Source: Hydrangea macrophylla (lineage: Eukaryota; Streptophyta; Magnoliopsida; Cornales; Hydrangeaceae). Taken from it: a DNA stretch of 64,000 nucleotides. The position numbers and the translations under genes were made by a program. The notes under the pieces were generated by a model. It saw only the letters and a list, made by a program, of their open reading frames with translations, did no database searches and was not told the origin of the DNA. Of the stretch, positions 1 through 10,636 are shown piece by piece; the stretch's first letter is position 1; the number at the start of each line of letters is the position of its first letter. The stretch is taken from the NCBI GenBank assembly GCA_033977485.1, contig CM066984.1, positions 26,185,001 to 26,249,000 on the forward strand. The letters run 5' to 3'.

Positions 1-32
<32 letters not shown>

Positions 33-1256
33 TTTCCATGAAAAATTAGGATGGTTTCTCCATGGCGCGTCCGGATTATTAGTAGTCGAATTATAATTAT
101 TTCGTGGGTATTTTTGAATAGAATTAATGTGTTGCTCCATGAATTCTGAAAATTGACTCGCCGATGGACATGCTAAAATAGAATGTGACAGATCAGAACA
201 TAATGCACAAATTTCGTGAGCGAGTGGGGCTGTCGTTTGGTTCATTGTTAAAAGTTGGTCAAGTTTTTTCGATAGTTCTTTTATTTCAATTGAATGACTT
301 GACTCGAACTTTACCTCTCTCTTAGGTTGTGAATGATATCCCTCAGAACGTACTGACACAGCCTGATGCATCGAATTCTCGCTTAATGTTTCAAAGATTT
401 TCCAGGCCTCGTCGGCACTTTTGTGTAGGAAGGTACCCGCACAAACAGCGTCGACGGTATTACGGACTGAGGGAATTAGTCCCTCATAAAAGACCTGTAC
501 CAACTGCCACTTAGGAACCTGATGATGTGGACACGAGCGTAATAATTCTTTAAACTTCTCCAAAGTATCATAAAGCGTTTCCCCATCTTGCATCACAAAA
601 TTTGTTATAGATTTCCTTATCTGATTCGTACGCATAATAGGAAAAAACTTTTGTAAAAATGCGATGTGTAAGGCTTTCCATGTTCTAATTGTATTTGGCT
701 CCAAAGATTGGAGCCAGTATTTAGCTTTATCTTTTAAAGAGAATGGAAAGAGCCGCAATTTCAATTCATCATCAGTTAAGTTTTGAATTTTTAAAGTAGA
801 GCATATATCCTGAAAATCTCCTAAGTGTTGATATGGATCTTCATTTAGACGGCCATGGAAAGATGGAAGTAGCGAGATGATAGACCACTTTATCTCAAAG
901 TGAGATGCCGTCGCCTCCGGTAAATCAATACATGCTTGTGGCGTATAAGTCGTAGGAATAAAGTAATCTTTAAGCGGAGGTGGTGGCGGTATATTAAGAT
1001 TATTCATATTATTTACGTTATTTCCAATGTTGGCCATTGGAATAGGTTCTATTTTAAAAGTTCGAGTTCTCCTTAACCGTTTAAGGGTACTTTGAATTTC
1101 GGCCTCAAACAACGACGATGGTTTTGGAGTCGAATCGTCGTCTATTTCCAACTGAGCTCTCGGAGCTTGGGTTGAAGACTTACTAATTCTAAGGGTACAT
1201 TCAAGTTCAAGATCAAAATATTTTAATTCAGGTTTATTTGAACGTGTACCAAACAT
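1..1256 (-). CDS. Athila-1 gag, open to the window edge
   Basis: Reading leftward from the ATG at 1256-1254, the frame is open for about 418 codons with no stop and runs off the edge. It encodes a retrotransposon capsid/nucleocapsid protein that would package element RNA. The retrotrans-gag core lies near 480-800 (motifs LPSFHGR, FPFSLKDKAKYWLQ, FFPIMRTNQIRKSI), followed by a knuckle CALCSDLSHSILAC (CX2CX4HX4C) near 205-165 and an Asn-rich tract coded by the ATT repeat at the extreme left. It is closely similar to the gag at 54.5-56.9 kb, which has a frameshift where this copy is intact. An intact frame suggests this is the younger Athila copy. Protease and pol, if present, lie outside the window. 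Confidence 0.85.
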
Positions 1257-1724
1257 AAACTAAAAAGAAAATAAACTAAAAACAAACACTGACTCAAATA
1301 AAAAAAAAAAAACAAATAGCAATCACGCAACTAAGATAACAATCACTCAACTACAGTGATGCATGAATATTATCCTGTAATGCAATGACCGCGTCAAGCC
1401 CAGCCCCCCGGGTTTCCTAGCTAATGCAGTGCAATTAACCCTAAACTAATGCAAATAGTGCGTCATAGCGCCCTGACTTACAGTGGTTTAAAGCGAATTT
1501 CAAAAGAAGCAATTTTTTTAATTTTTTTAATTTTTTCGCGTAAGCTCCTTTGATGCGCTAAGCTATTCCTCCCGAAAACGTTAGAATTTTGACGACTCGA
1601 GAAACTACAAAATAAAAAGAAAAGTTAGTAACTCAAAATAAAACGAAAAATAAGAAAAGAAAACCTAATCTAATATTTATGAATTTACTAAACTAAGATT
1701 CTAAAACTAAATGTAATAATTTGC
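1257..1724 (-). other. Athila-1 untranslated leader
   Basis: About 470 bp between primer site and gag ATG, AT-rich, with short A runs. No reading frame or structure of note. In the element's sense this is the RNA leader downstream of the primer-binding site. Confidence 0.6.
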
Positions 1725-1726
1725 AA

Positions 1727-1744
1727 TCCCCGGCAACGGCGCCA
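1727..1744 (-). promoter_or_regulatory. Athila-1 primer-binding site (tRNA-Asp)
   Basis: On the minus strand the site reads TGGCGCCGTTGCCGGGGA, which is the complement of the 3' end of plant tRNA-Asp. This is the primer known for Athila elements. It sits 5 bp inside the LTR end at 1750, so minus-strand cDNA synthesis would start here. Confidence 0.9.
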
Positions 1745-1749
1745 AAAAT

Positions 1750-3235
1750 TGATGTTGTCAATATCAAGATATAAAAGTATGCTTATTTGTGCTTTAATTT
1801 CAAAAGATTTGCAGTGTGGAAGTAAAGGTCGAACCCACAGAGATTGATTAACTACCGCGCTTTAATTTTAAAACCTAAATTTAGTTGATTAAGAAAAATG
1901 AGATTTTGATTTTGAATTTAATTAAACGAAGAACAATAAAATTAAATCTAAATTATGAAAGTGATTTAAAAGTGTTGTTATAAATATGTTTAAGAGAACC
2001 TAGGATTGCAGATCCACCACTAGCTTCATAATAGGAATATTTATGAATTACTTTAGGCTATTAAGTTGGATGATAATGGAGAATTGTAGCTACAAGCCCA
2101 ATTCCTCCGTCAAGAAAATAACTATGGTTCAAGCACCAACATAATCCATCTTCGGTTAGCACGAATTATCCCATACTAAACTAGGGTTGTGGTATAATCC
2201 GTCTAATCTAGGCATGGACTATTCGGATACTTGATAGCACAATTCAATTTAAGCACCATTACATGTAAACAATCTATACAAGCACAGCAAATATAGATCA
2301 TTGAGCACATCACAGTCAAAATAGATCTAAGACAAGAATAAACTTTGAAAGTAATGATTTAATCAATAGAAGTACGATTTATTTATAAAAATCCTCTAAA
2401 CATGTAACTGTCATCCATACATAATAAAACTAAAATAAAAACATAAATAAAACCCTATTACTTGGCTAGGGTTTCATTGAAACCCTAGATCTAGGTTTAG
2501 TTGGCCATAGAATTGATGAACGACAAGAGGTTGATGGAGGAGGCCATGGAAATCCTTAATCTTCTTCTTCTTCTCCTTGTTTTCCTCTCTTCAATGGCTG
2601 GAGTTTTTGTGTATATGGCTGTGTATAATGTTGTGTAATGATGTGTAACCACAAAATTGATTTAGAATAGGATTTACATAGAGTTTGGAAGGATTTAGGA
2701 AGCTTACCTAAGCCAAATCGCACTAAAACAGCTATATTTACGTTTCTGGACGTCATATGCACAAACCACCTTCGCTGGGCACTTTAATTTAATAAAATAC
2801 GCATTTTTGGTTTTTTCAAAGGTCGCTCGCGCGGCCCGGTCGCGCGAGGTCCTTTTCGTTGCACTGCGCGACTTTCGTAGAATTGCGATAACTCTTTGCT
2901 CGAAACTCGGATTGACTCGTCTTTTGAAGCCACGCGTCCATAACTCGAAGATCTACATTTTATATCTCAGGAGACATTTCTCAAATCCAAAGTATTCTTT
3001 ATCAAAAATGCAATTTTTCGAGACTGCTACTGCATTCAGCTTTCACCGGAATCACCGTTTGAGCCCAGAATGACTTCCAAAGCCACTAATCATTGGATTT
3101 TTGTGCATTATCAAGTTAAAGCTCCAAATCCTACAAAATTTAGAATACTTATTAAAAAATAACTAATAACTACATGAAATGGGCTAACAAAGCGTATTTT
3201 TAGAACTATAAACGGCAACTATTCATCTCCGATCA
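1750..3235 (-). mobile_element. Athila-1 5' LTR (1,486 bp)
   Basis: Bounded on the + strand by TGATGTTGTC at 1750 and CTCCGATCA at 3235, giving TGAT/ATCA inverted ends; the same ends bound the LTR at 50,510-51,825, which is alignable along most of its length. It is the 5' LTR because the tRNA-Asp site and gag follow on its left. It contains a GC-rich CGCGCGAG-type cluster near 2823-2856. The last 258 bp (2978-3235) are also present inside the other LTR of element A at 10,379-10,636. The right flank (3236 on) is element A LTR sequence. The left end and TSD are outside the window. Confidence 0.85.
2820..2872. repeat. CGCGCGAG-type cluster in Athila-1 LTR
   Basis: A short CpG-dense patch in AT-rich surroundings with words such as GCTCGCGCGG and GTCGCGCGAG. 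The same words recur in the Athila-2 LTR, the Athila-2 3' region and the LTR of element D. It lies a little outside the region aligned with the TATA-bearing part of the Athila-2 LTR, so it would be in U3. Confidence 0.7.
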
Positions 3236-3960
3236 GTTAACTATTCATTATTGAGTGTTGTTCTTTCTTGACCAATAAATGCATTTAGAGTTAAGTCTTC
3301 TTTCAGTCAATGTCATTGGTTAGTTCAGTTCTGGGTTAAGTTTCAAAGGGAATGATTGGGTTTAAATAAGACATGGTTTTGAGAATAAGAAAAGACGAAC
3401 GAGACATAGTATCGAGAATAAGAAATGATGAACGAGATATGGTTTCGAGAAATAAGAAGAGATGATGAATAACTTACCTTGGTGGTGGTAACCTTAAGGG
3501 GACCCTCACTTAGCTTAACCGTTAATGGCTTCTCATGCCGCTGGACCTTCCATGTCTAGCCTTTGTAGGTCCAGACGGAGCTGGCTATGATCAAGATACG
3601 GACTTTACTACTAAAGACTATGCTGGTGAAGATTACTACGAGGAAGGCTATGGTTTTGCCAGCTGAAGATCTTGGAGTTTTTCTTTTATCATAGTTCTAT
3701 TATTAATATGTATAATGATGTAATAGCTTAGTTGAACTTGTAATATCTATCTTTTGGATATCTTTTAGTATGTAATATACTAATCATGTAAGACTTGAAT
3801 GTCTAGATTCTTGCTTCCGCTGCACTTAGTCATTTTCCCGTATTATATTATTGTTTTAAGCATTTGTGGACAACCAGGTGACATTCACAACCAGTCACGT
3901 GCCTACGAACCCATAAAGGAAATTTATTTTTCCCTATTTTTGGTACTTCGGGGCGTGACA
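3236..3960 (+). mobile_element. Element A 5' LTR, right-hand 725 bp
   Basis: Nearly identical (by eye roughly 20 differences) to 10,637-11,360, the end of A's 3' LTR. It ends ..GGGGCGTGACA, followed by a primer-binding site, so it is the 3' end of a 5' LTR. The rest of this LTR should lie left of Athila-1, outside the window. A coding-like tail (near 3579-3665, GYDQDTDFTT..YEEGYGFAS, stop) is kept in both LTR copies. Confidence 0.85.
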
Positions 3961-3968
3961 GGGATTTT

Positions 3969-3980
3969 TGGTCTCAGAGC
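3969..3980 (+). promoter_or_regulatory. Element A primer-binding site
   Basis: TGGTCTCAGAGC, eight bases after the LTR end, differs at one base from TGGTATCAGAGC, the initiator tRNA-Met-complementary site typical of chromoviruses. The mismatch could weaken priming or be decay. Confidence 0.75.
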
Positions 3981-4077
3981 TTTAGGTTTAGACGCGCTCA
4001 CTGATTGTCTTACACCTTAAGTTATCAGCCTAAGATTTACCTCGTATTAGTACTGACACTAAGTTAGCTCCTCTTGC

Positions 4078-4748
4078 ATGACTATGGAGTCGATCTTCGT
4101 TCACGATGATTTCGGAGGTCACTATAATCGCGACGATCGTATCCAGCCTGCCGACCCTGTACTATATCGACAACGGATGTGCCAGAGGGCAAGGCATATC
4201 TTGGAGGAGGACATGTAGAGAGCTGTGCTTACCGATTCATTGCAGTATCTGGATCAAGTTCAGCTCAAGTCGATCCATGCTTCAGAGACTACCATACTTA
4301 TTCACCAGGAGCTTATCAGCATGACTCAGGACAAACTCTTCCCGATTATCATGGCCGCACCAGCACCACCATTCTCACCCGAGCCCATACCAGAGCCAGA
4401 TGCCGATTCAGATCCCATGGATATAGATAGCGACGACGACATAGCTAGTGGAGAGGATTCTGCAGGCAGTGACCACTCAGCAGACGACCCATCTAATGGT
4501 GATGACACAGATGACGATGATGACCTAACAATTGAGGACGATCCGGCAAGTAGCGACGACGAGCCAATCGAGGAGGCTGACCCAGCAGAAGATCTTCAGA
4601 GAGCAGGGGATGATGTACACGACCATCTAGCACCACCAGTTGACGGGGTCAAGATGATACTGATGCCTGAGTAGAACCACGAAGTAGATCCAGTTGACAT
4701 CGAGGAGGAGGAAGAGGACCCTGAGGAGGAGTTCTTAGAGGACCCGTA
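4078..4748 (+). pseudogene. Acidic leader ORF of element A, interrupted
   Basis: A frame from the ATG at 4078 (MTMESIFVHDDFGG...) reads through about 220 codons with a TAG at 4216, a TAG at 4672 and two stops at the end. The middle is very acidic (PEPIPEPDADSDPMDIDSDDD, then runs of D and E, and EEEEEDPEEEF near 4700). It lies between primer site and gag, where an extra 5' ORF would be. I see no zinc knuckle, signal peptide or catalytic motif and do not recognise a function. Strong D/E bias over 110 residues argues for former coding use. It could also be the untranslated leader of a longer gag frame. Confidence 0.5.
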
Positions 4749-5751
4749 ATAGATATTAAGAGAGGCAAACTTTACCTTAGATATGGTAGGCGAGTACCAT
4801 AGAAAGCTCATATCCTTTCTACTCATTCTACTCCTTTTGAGTAAATCGATGCCTTCTATTCTAATGACCATTTCTTCTGAAAATGGTATCTATATATTTT
4901 GTAAAGTGGCTCCGATTACCGTCAATAATTATTGTGATACACTCCTTGATAAGTAACTCATTTCCTTGAATTTTTTTGAAATTCCCCAGTCGACAATCTT
5001 GAGTATGTACCTTGATCATCCGATTCTTGACAAATTCTTTTGAGAACAAGTTCTATCACTAGTACTGGAAAGTCATTCTTTTGACTTATTATTCTTTGAA
5101 CTAAAATCTTGAAAGTTCATTGCCTTTGAGATTATTCTAAATAAATTTGATTACTAATACTGCAAGGTTATTCTTTTTGACTTATTTTCCCTTGAACAAA
5201 TTCTTACAAGTTCATTACATTTGAAATAATTCTAAATGAGTTCTCTGTTCTTGTTCTTGTTAGGAACTCAAAAATGTTGTACTCTCTGTACATCTTGACC
5301 TCTTATTGTCTCTCTCAGTTGCTACCTTATTCTTTATCAGTAGGGTTTTGTTTGGACTATTTCACTTATGAAATACCTAATTCTTATTTCATTCATTGAA
5401 GGCCTTATGCCATCAGTTACATTCATTTCCTACAAATCTTAAGATACTACGATTACTTCCATAGTAATCAGTCATCCAATTATTGTTAGATTTACATTTT
5501 ATTCTTGAATGGATCACATTATTCTACTATTATACTTCTATCTGTGAGGATTCATATGCCTTTTCGGATTCGGCTTCATTTTGGGTTAATCTGTTCAATC
5601 GTTCCAATCATCGTATTCTAGCTACCAGGATTATGATGATAACCATAATGTGAAATATAACAGGTTTATGATTGCTTTGCATAAGGTATGATAGAAACCT
5701 TATAGTCATTAACTCATATGTAGGAATGCAAGAATCTTCTCGATCTCTGTA
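4749..5751 (+). other. Element A non-coding stretch
   Basis: About 1 kb of AT-rich sequence between the acidic ORF and the gag remnant. It holds imperfect repeats of a word like ACTGgAAAGTCATTCTTTTGACTTATT (5065-5240). No open frame longer than about 60 codons looks coding. Confidence 0.5.
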
Positions 5752-6537
5752 ATGGATGAATCATCTCAAACAATTGAGGACCAGTCCAGAAGGCTAAGCA
5801 ACATAATACCTAAGGAGATCGATCCCACTGGTATATTTGGAAGACTAATACAAGACTTATGGAAGACCGCGGACAACACTAGCACAAATGACTATGGAGA
5901 CGAGTTGTTTAGACACCTCCATATCACCCATTCAGAATCGCTTAGAGACCACTCAAGTCACAACCTGCTACACTACCAAGGTCAACCCTACTACAAGGAC
6001 AACTCGAAACGACGAACAATGATCATGGCGTTTGTTTCAACTGTGGAAACCCTGGATGTCTGGCCAAGGAATGTCAAGCTCACAAGACCTATAACCAACC
6101 AAACGTTATCTGCTACAGCTATCACAAGAGAGGACATTTGAGCAAGGACTGTAAAGCACTCGAGATGGACACTACGGAGCACATGCAGCTCAGACAAGCC
6201 CAGCTCAATACCACCATCCCCAATACAGCTGGATTAGGCAAAGAGGCACAACAAAGACTGAAAGAACACATGAGGAACCAGAGAAAGTCCAACACAACAA
6301 TAGCATCGGTCCAACGTAAAGCATGCCAACGTTGTTTCAACTGTAGAAATTGCAGACATCACTTCGACGAATGCCCAATACCGAAACAAATTGGAGGACA
6401 TGGATCGCGATGTTACAAATGTGGTAGAATGAACCACATCCACAAGGATTGTGAGGCAATGAAGAACATCAATCAAGATTTTTTGATGAACTTGGAAGAA
6501 GAAGGGGAGTTGATACAACCTATGCAATCGATTATGT
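5752..6537 (+). pseudogene. Element A gag remnant with four zinc knuckles
   Basis: The N-terminal part (5752-5900) contains EIDPTGIFGRLIQDLWK, matching [17 protein letters not shown] at the gag start of element D. The capsid core between this and the knuckles is missing. After a frame change near 6010 come four knuckle-like motifs: CFNCGNPGCLAKEC (6027-), CYSYHKRGHLSKDC, CFNCRNCRHHFDEC and CYKCGRMNHIHKDC (to about 6460). Only some are perfect CX2CX4HX4C. The frame ends with TAA at 6535-6537. It is a broken nucleocapsid gene, with more knuckles than the two in element D. Confidence 0.7.
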
Positions 6538-6639
6538 AAAATTTTGACTTATTAATGAATCTAGTTTTGTGTATCTAGTATTATCGTAATGATTAATGTC
6601 CCGATATATATATATTATAGTAGAGGTACAACAAATCGA

Positions 6640-7150
6640 CAGTTAGTAACTATAAATATGCAACGAGCATCCCATCCCACCTTTGAACTGATGGTCAAAC
6701 CAGACGCGCTAACCTAACGATAGAAAATGTCTTACAAGCTCACATCATCAACACATCATCAACAACATCGAAGACACATGGGAAAGTTTACACCATCAGT
6801 TATGAAAGCTCGTGGCGCATCAGGAACGAAAATACGAGAGAACCCACTCATCGTTGATCAAAATGTTCGCCAACTACAACAAAGTCAAGCATAGGCATGA
6901 CGTCACTCGAGGTTCTATATGGAAGGCCATGTCAATCGTCATCATGTCAGACAGATCGGAAATGAAGGAAGAACCTACAGTTTGAAGTCGAAGATAAAGT
7001 ACCATTAAAATATCGATCGCTCGAGGCAACGTGCTATTGGACCAAAAGAAAGGAAGCTATCACTGCGACACATTGGAGTATTTACGATCGAATCGTCCAC
7101 CAACTCGCGTATGTTATCACCAATGGTGTAGTAGATCACAACGCTTTTTG
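6640..7150 (+). pseudogene. Element A integrase C-terminal scrap
   Basis: Around 6895-6945 the frame reads GMTSLEVLYGRPCQSS, clearly the counterpart of [16 protein letters not shown] in the integrases of elements C and D. The surroundings are frameshifted and no DDE residues remain. Protease, RT, RNase H and the integrase core are all absent from element A, so it cannot move on its own. Confidence 0.65.
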
Positions 7151-7219
7151 AGTGGATATGCTAATCCACAACATTCTTCATACTAACATGTTGAGTGATA
7201 CATTCATGACCCCTATAAG

Positions 7220-7540
7220 TTATAAAAGACAATCATGAGACCAACTAGACTTCTCAACCATCGCATCAAGAAGCTGAGAGGTAAGAATCTTACCGATCAA
7301 AGATGCAGAAGAAATAATGAAAGAAAAGTTAATCAGACTGCCGTTGAGATAAATCCAAAGCAACGTGATATCTGCGACGGCTGCAGAATATCTGGACATC
7401 ACTCCATAGAATGCAAAGCACCGAAATAACTCATAAGTTGATAGGCGCAGTGCTTTAATTGTGTAAAGACTGGACGTGTGCACAAAGATTGTCCAGAACG
7501 AGGAATTCAGAACATGGTTCTACCATAAAGAATGTCTAAT
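7220..7540 (+). pseudogene. Second zinc-knuckle cluster in element A
   Basis: An open stretch (7235-7429) ends in CDGCRISGHHSIEC (CX2CX4HX4C). About 25 bp later, after a frame change, CFNCVKTGRVHKDC follows (near 7450-7492). These are two more nucleocapsid-type knuckles placed downstream of the integrase scrap, outside normal gag order. This suggests rearrangement or duplication inside the element. Confidence 0.6.
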
Positions 7541-7617
7541 TAGCTAGCTAGTGTGAACCTCACAACCTTAAAATCTGAGACATGATTAGTACCTTGTACT
7601 TTCTAAGACCTAGCAAA

Positions 7618-7700
7618 CTCTAGATTTCGAGGACGAAATCCTCTGATAAGGTGGGTAGAGATGTAGCACCTAAATTTTTCCAGAAATTCCATGTAGGATA
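7618..7700 (+). other. Internal copy of the element end (PPT plus LTR start)
   Basis: GATTTCGAGGACGAAATCC at 7624, then a purine-rich AAGGTGGGTAGAGA and TGTAGCACCTAAATTTTT, repeat the order seen at the true 3' end (8010-8065: GATTTCGAGGACGAAATCC, AGGTGGTGGAAGA, TGCAACACCTGTAATTTT). The LTR-like sequence stops after about 40 bp. Confidence 0.65.
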
Positions 7701-7717
7701 TTAGAAATTAGTGATGT

Positions 7718-8008
7718 TGCTACCAAGGTTGTCAGGTATTCACAATGTTTTTCACATCAGTATGTTGAAGGAGTATCATCAGGGCGCGACGCCACATGTA
7801 ATCGACTTCAAGGACATTGAGGCGAATAACAACGTGTCTTACACCTAGAGACCGATCAAGATTTTGGGTCGAGAAACCAAGAAGCTGAGGAACAAGGAGA
7901 TCCCATTGGTGAAAGTTTAATGGGATCATCATGATGAAAGAGAAACTTCGTGGGAAATAGAGTCAGAGATGCGAGAGAAATATCTTTTCTATTTTGTAAA
8001 TAGATAAG
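7718..8008 (+). pseudogene. Element A pol C-terminus (chromodomain-type tail)
   Basis: Reads LPRLSGIHNVFHISMLKEY, then RPIKILGRETKKLRNKEIPLVKV and DERETSWEIESEMREKY, matching the end of D's polyprotein ([52 protein letters not shown]). Two in-frame stops (before RPIK and after LVKV) show decay. It is the degenerate chromodomain tail of Tekay/Del-like elements. Confidence 0.8.
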
Positions 8009-8369
8009 CTCTGATTTCGAGGACGAAATCCTTTAATAGGTGGTGGAAGATGCAACACCTGTAATTTTCTGTCATTATAATATCAGCTTTTTCGAATTTC
8101 TGTATTGGACCGACTATATTATTATATTATTATTTTAATTACGTGACGGTATGTACGTGTTGTAGTATTACCATATGGACTGTAGTAAGCATACCGACTT
8201 GACCATAATAAGATTTAAATTAGTACCGTACCCGGACCCGGACATTAGAAATAATACCAGTTTGCACGTACTTTGAGACCGACACACATACCGAGGAAAT
8301 TATGCACTTAAATTGAGGAAGTGGCACACAACTCAAGGTGGGCCCACATGGCTGGCCATATGGCAACCA

Positions 8370-8464
8370 CATGTCATCCCTTTGGACACATGTCCACTTA
8401 ATGGACACATGTCCTCAGCATGTAACATGCAAAAGACACCTAGCACATGGAAATTCTATATAAA
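8370..8464 (+). promoter_or_regulatory. Element A LTR core promoter
   Basis: TATATAAA at 8457-8464, preceded by two copies of TGGACACATGTCC (about 8382 and 8402). The downstream bases are CA- and CT-rich, as expected of a start region near 8485-8500. This defines the U3/R border by inference. Confidence 0.6.
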
Positions 8465-8771
8465 CAAGCACATGCACAGACTACACTCTCTTAGTTGGAT
8501 CATAATCTGAATTTTTGGAGAGAAAATTAGGAGACTTGGGTAGTTCATGAGAAAAAGAGAGAAGAAAAGTTAAGAAGAAGAAGAAGTTCATCCTTGAAGT
8601 TTGAAGTTCAAGCTCCACAAAAATAACATCCAAGCTCAATTTCAAGCTTTGGTGAGTAAATTGTGAGTAATCTAACTCAATTTAGAACATATATAGTATA
8701 TAATAATGTTTATTAGGAATTTGATGTTGTTGTGTTGAAGTTTTCATGAAATGCAAGACAAATCCTTAAAT

Positions 8772-9450
8772 CTGAGAAACAGAAACTTTCAGCAGAATGT
8801 AGTTTAGTAAAATGAATGTTTTGAGGAGCTCAAAAATCGGAATTAAGCTAGGTTTTTTAGTGGTGAAAGATAACTCATATATCTACAAATAACTCTTCTA
8901 TAGCTTGGTCTGAAAATCAATCCTTCATGGGTGAAATGCATGTACAACGCAGTTTTATAAACCTGAGAAACAGAAACTTCCAGCAGAATGTAGTTTAGTA
9001 AAATGAATGTTTTGAGGAGCTCATAAATCGGAATTAAGCTAGGTTTTTTTGTGGTGAACGCTAACACATTTATCTATAAATAACTCTTCTATAGCTTAGT
9101 CTAGAAATCAATCCTTCATAGGTGAAATTCATGTACAACACAATGTTATAAATCTGAGAAACTGAAACTTTCAGCAGAACATAGTTTAGTAAAATGAATG
9201 TTTGGAGTAGCTCAAAAATCTGAATTAGGCTAGGTTTTTTTTTGTAGAGAAAGCTAACTCATTTATCCACAAATAACTCTTCTATAGCTCAGTCTAAAAA
9301 CCCCTCCTTCATAGGTGAAATTCACGTACAACGCAGTGCTATAAATCTGGGACATAGCAGTCCAAAAGTATAGAAATGTCTAGGTAGAATAAATATTTTG
9401 AGCAACTTAAACATGTAATTGAAGCTAGATTCTTTTTTTTCACATGAAGA
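8772..9450 (+). repeat. 191-bp tandem repeat in element A LTR
   Basis: CTGAGAAACAGAAACTT recurs at 8772, 8963 and 9154, exactly 191 bp apart, with a degraded fourth copy from about 9347. Each unit contains AGCAGAATGTAGTTTAGTAA and TAACTCTTCTATAGCT. It falls in the predicted transcribed leader. No open frame spans it. Confidence 0.85.
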
Positions 9451-10154
9451 TAATCCTATTATCTACAATGTTTTAGTTTTGAGTTTGATCCACAAAGCAA
9501 TTTATCATGCCCAAATAAATCACGTTAATTCAGTCAACACAGTGAAAATGTATCCTGGCATATTGTGTAGCTTTTTGTATGATGTTTTGTTATGCATGGT
9601 GTTGATTGATGATGCTAGTTTTCTGTTACCTGTGTTGTTATGAAAATCTTGTGCTATGGTAGTGCTATCGCGTAGATGAGCATGTTAAGGGTTTCATCTA
9701 TATGTTTATTGGTATTAAATTCATGTTATAAATCCATGAGCCACGTGCTATGTTTTCCCATTGTTATGAATATAGTTTAATGACCGTTGAAAAGTTCATA
9801 CCCAAACTATAAGTATGTTATATGGCACGATTATTACGTTAATAAGTGATCGGAAAAGTTTTCATCGTAAGTATGTTGAGGGGTAAAACGGAATGTCGGA
9901 TGTATAGCGAAATATTAACGATTATAAATGGATGATATTAATGAACTAAACTACGAAACGTACGAACGCGTAAGATAACGATAAAACCTTTAATAATAGA
10001 TTTAATGTAAGGGACATTGGGCCTCGTTTCTAGTCGTGTGACTACCGGTCAAAGTTGATTCGTGAACTTTCGTGTTGTGTTTGGATATTTCTTGCAAAAT
10101 TGGTCTTTCGGTAATTCCATAGTGTCGATCGGAGAGTTATGTTTTGTGTTCTTG

Positions 10155-10345
10155 ATCTGAGGATCGGCATGACGTGTTTGGTCAAGTGCGGATGACCTGA
10201 GGATCGTCATGACGTGTTCGATCAAGTGGTTGATTATTTTTCCGCACCCTTGGTCTGAGGATCGGCATGACGTGTTCGGTAACGTGCGGGCGACCTGAGG
10301 ATCGACTTGACGTGTTCGACCAAGAGATTGTTAATGTCCCGCACA
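10155..10345 (+). repeat. CTGAGGATCG/TGACGTG array in element A LTR
   Basis: CTGAGGATCG starts at 10,157, 10,197, 10,255 and 10,295, so spacing alternates 40, 58, 40: two copies of a 98-bp pair. Each is followed by TGACGTGTT. TGACGT is a known bZIP core, but binding here is untested. Confidence 0.75.
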
Positions 10346-10378
10346 CTTATGCCATTTGGGCGACAGTTTGAATGCCAG

Positions 10379-10636
10379 TTCTCAAATCCAAAGTATTCTT
10401 TATCAAAAATGCAATTTTCCGAGACTGCTACTGCATTCAGCTTTCACCAGAATCACCGTTTGAGCCCAGAATGACTTCCAAAGCCACTAATCATTGGATT
10501 TTTGTACATTATCAAGTTAAAGCTCCAAATCCTACAAAATTTAGAATACTTATTAAAAAATAACTAATAACTACATGAAATGGGCTAACAAAGCGTATTT
10601 TTAGAACTATAAACGGCAACTATTCGTCTCCGATCA
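10379..10636 (-). repeat. Truncated Athila LTR end inside element A 3' LTR
   Basis: These 258 bp match 2978-3235, the outer end of the Athila-1 LTR, with about four differences by eye. They end at the same CGATCA and continue into the same A-LTR sequence. The left boundary is abrupt (..GAATGCCAG then TTCTCAAATCC). The rest of the Athila LTR is absent. Confidence 0.8.

Noticed and set aside
1727..1744. Fragment of a tRNA-Asp gene
   Set aside because: Only the 18-nt 3'-end complement is present next to an LTR, so it is a primer-binding site.
2556..2762. 68-codon minus frame in the Athila-1 LTR
   Set aside because: Lies inside the LTR with a similar short frame in the other LTR at 51,238-51,462, but the two diverge by indels as non-coding DNA does.
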